Positions 5,128-5,885 of a stretch of 5,885 nt of DNA are shown here, piece after piece. The notes under the pieces are model-generated. The model had not been told where the DNA came from. It worked only from the letters and a program-made list of their open reading frames with translations, and did no database searches. The position numbers were made by a program, and so were the translations under genes. The number at the start of each line of letters is the position of its first letter. Position 1 is the stretch's first letter. Source of the stretch: Acidobacteriota bacterium (GTDB lineage Bacteria; Acidobacteriota; Vicinamibacteria; Vicinamibacterales; Vicinamibacteraceae); the NCBI GenBank assembly GCA_013695405.1, contig JACDAO010000541.1, positions 1-5,885 of the forward strand. Reading direction: 5' to 3'.

Positions 5128-5885
5128 TCACCAGTTCTTCACGTCCTGCAACAGCGCCGACGAGCCCAGCGCCGGGTCACAGCTGATGGCCTTGTCCGCA
5201 GCCGCACGCGCAGCTGGAGCCGAGCCGGCGGCACGCTCGGCGACGGCCAGGTGTGCCCACGACTCGCACATCGAGGCGTTGCGGGAGGTCGCTTGCCGCA
5301 GCGAGTCGAGCGCCCGGCGGCTGTCACCTGCCAGGTGGCGGATCCACCCCACGGTGTCGAGCACCTCCGGCGCGTCCGGCGCCAACCTCGCTGCCCGTTC
5401 AGCGATGGGCAATGCCTCGGCGACCTTGCCCGCGTGGACGGCCAGGTTGTACGCCAGGTTGTTCAACGCGATCACGTGTGCCGGTTCGGCCTGGAGCACC
5501 CGCAGGTATCGGGCGCGCGCAAGCTCGTGCTTGCCTTCTGCCTCGTAATGTTGCCCGAGCAGGAAGTGCGCACCCGTGTACCCCGGGGCCAGGACCGTCA
5601 CCTGCTCGAGGAGTTCGCCCGCGTCCGCTGGTCTCCCTGCTGCAATCGACAGGTTCGCCCGCACCAAGAGTCGCGCGGCCTGTTCGCCCAGCGCAGGTTG
5701 CCGGTTCCGGAGCACCGAGGCGCTCCGCGCCACGAACGGCGTCACTCCGCTGGTGTCGCCCGCCGTTGGCACCTCCGCTGCCGGCGCAGGCCCGTCAGTG
5801 GCACGTGCCAGCGGATCGCCGAACACCACCGCCTGCCAACTCAAATAGGGCAACGCGAGGTAAAAGCTCTCGGCGAGAGTGTACC
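5128..5885 (-). CDS. C-terminal part of a TIGR03790-like exosortase-associated protein with a TPR tail (5' end outside window)
   Basis: Partial gene: the frame is open to the window edge and ends at a TGA at 5130-5128. About 251 residues are visible. The first residues (YTLAESFYLALPYLSWQ, then VVFGDPLA) resemble the C-terminal end of TIGR03790. That family is uncharacterised and, from what I know of it, confined to species that carry exosortases. A low-complexity Ala/Pro/Thr linker follows (about 5767-5800). Then come about five TPR-type helical hairpins at 5682-5167, with hallmarks such as FLLGQHYEAEGKHELARARY and NNLAYNLAV. The TPR block is probably a protein-interaction platform. An internal TTG at 5853-5851 could be mistaken for the start, but it lies inside the conserved segment, so the true start is upstream of 5885. 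It ends 10 bases before the TPR lipoprotein gene, so the two are probably cotranscribed. The TPR assignment is firm; the TIGR03790 assignment is moderate because only the tail is seen. Confidence 0.72.
   Translation of the reverse strand, partial: YTLAESFYLALPYLSWQAVVFGDPLARATDGPAPAAEVPTAGDTSGVTPFVARSASVLRNRQPALGEQAARLLVRANLSIAAGRPADAGELLEQVTVLAPGYTGAHFLLGQHYEAEGKHELARARYLRVLQAEPAHVIALNNLAYNLAVHAGKVAEALPIAERAARLAPDAPEVLDTVGWIRHLAGDSRRALDSLRQATSRNASMCESWAHLAVAERAAGSAPAARAAADKAISCDPALGSSALLQDVKNW
5167..5682 (-). repeat. TPR repeat block at the C-terminus of the TIGR03790-like protein
   Basis: Five consecutive 34-residue-type units can be laid out in the translated product. They show the usual TPR pattern: small residues at helix contacts (LLGQHYEAEGK, NNLAYNLAVHAGK, DTVGWIRHLAGD, AHLAVAERAAGS) and a Pro closing several units (LAPG, AEPA, LAPD, CDPA). 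The last unit is the weakest. This is a protein-level repeat; the DNA is not repeated. Confidence 0.75.

Noticed and set aside
2748..5186. 812-codon open frame on the plus strand
   Set aside because: It lies antisense over the whole TPR lipoprotein gene. The product is rich in Arg, Leu, Gly and His, with no domain, signal or membrane pattern. The minus-strand frame has a lipobox, TPR repeats and a good ribosome binding site. Long antisense frames are expected in high-GC genes.
5851..5853. TTG as start codon of the TIGR03790-like gene
   Set aside because: The frame continues open to the window edge, and the residues before the TTG (YTLAESFYLA) belong to the same conserved-looking segment, so this is an internal Leu.

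Overview
The window is a compact bacterial locus with every gene on the minus strand. It reads from the high-coordinate end towards base 1. GC content is high (roughly two thirds by eye), and third codon positions are strongly G/C. The gene families point to a Gram-negative bacterium with an exosortase (PEP-CTERM-type) protein-sorting system. My best guess is a soil-type Acidobacteriota, perhaps near the Vicinamibacteria, but nothing here fixes the taxonomy and I hold this loosely.

Layout in transcription order. (1) 5885-5128: the C-terminal part of a protein whose segment at the window edge looks like the end of the exosortase-associated TIGR03790 family, followed by a block of about five TPR repeats. 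Its 5' part lies outside the window. (2) 5117-2850: a 755-residue TPR-repeat lipoprotein resembling PrsT, the PEP-CTERM-system TPR lipoprotein. (3) 2818-1916: a 300-residue multi-pass exosortase with the Cys/Arg/His catalytic triad intact. (4) 1913-1284: a 209-residue EpsI-like exosortase-associated protein. (5) 1284-1: the N-terminal 428 residues of a membrane-anchored alkaline phosphatase/sulfatase-superfamily enzyme. It has five N-terminal membrane helices, a MopE-like Asp-rich motif and a Thr at the nucleophile position. It runs off the left edge.

Gene junctions are 10, 31 and 2 bases, then a one-base overlap (TGATG), so this is almost certainly one operon with translational coupling at its 3' end. 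No intergenic stretch exceeds 31 bases. No promoter, terminator, RNA gene, mobile element or CRISPR array is visible; the promoter should lie beyond base 5885.

Reading of the system: the exosortase is the presumed membrane transpeptidase and EpsI its usual partner. The TPR lipoprotein and the TIGR03790/TPR protein are envelope scaffold candidates. The sulfatase-superfamily enzyme could modify an envelope glycan, a lipid, or whatever receives the sorted proteins. No visible protein carries a C-terminal sorting signal, so substrates must be elsewhere. The combination with a phosphotransferase-like sulfatase is the most interesting feature of the window. The two largest minus-strand products at the edges are partial, and long plus-strand open frames over these genes are shadows.
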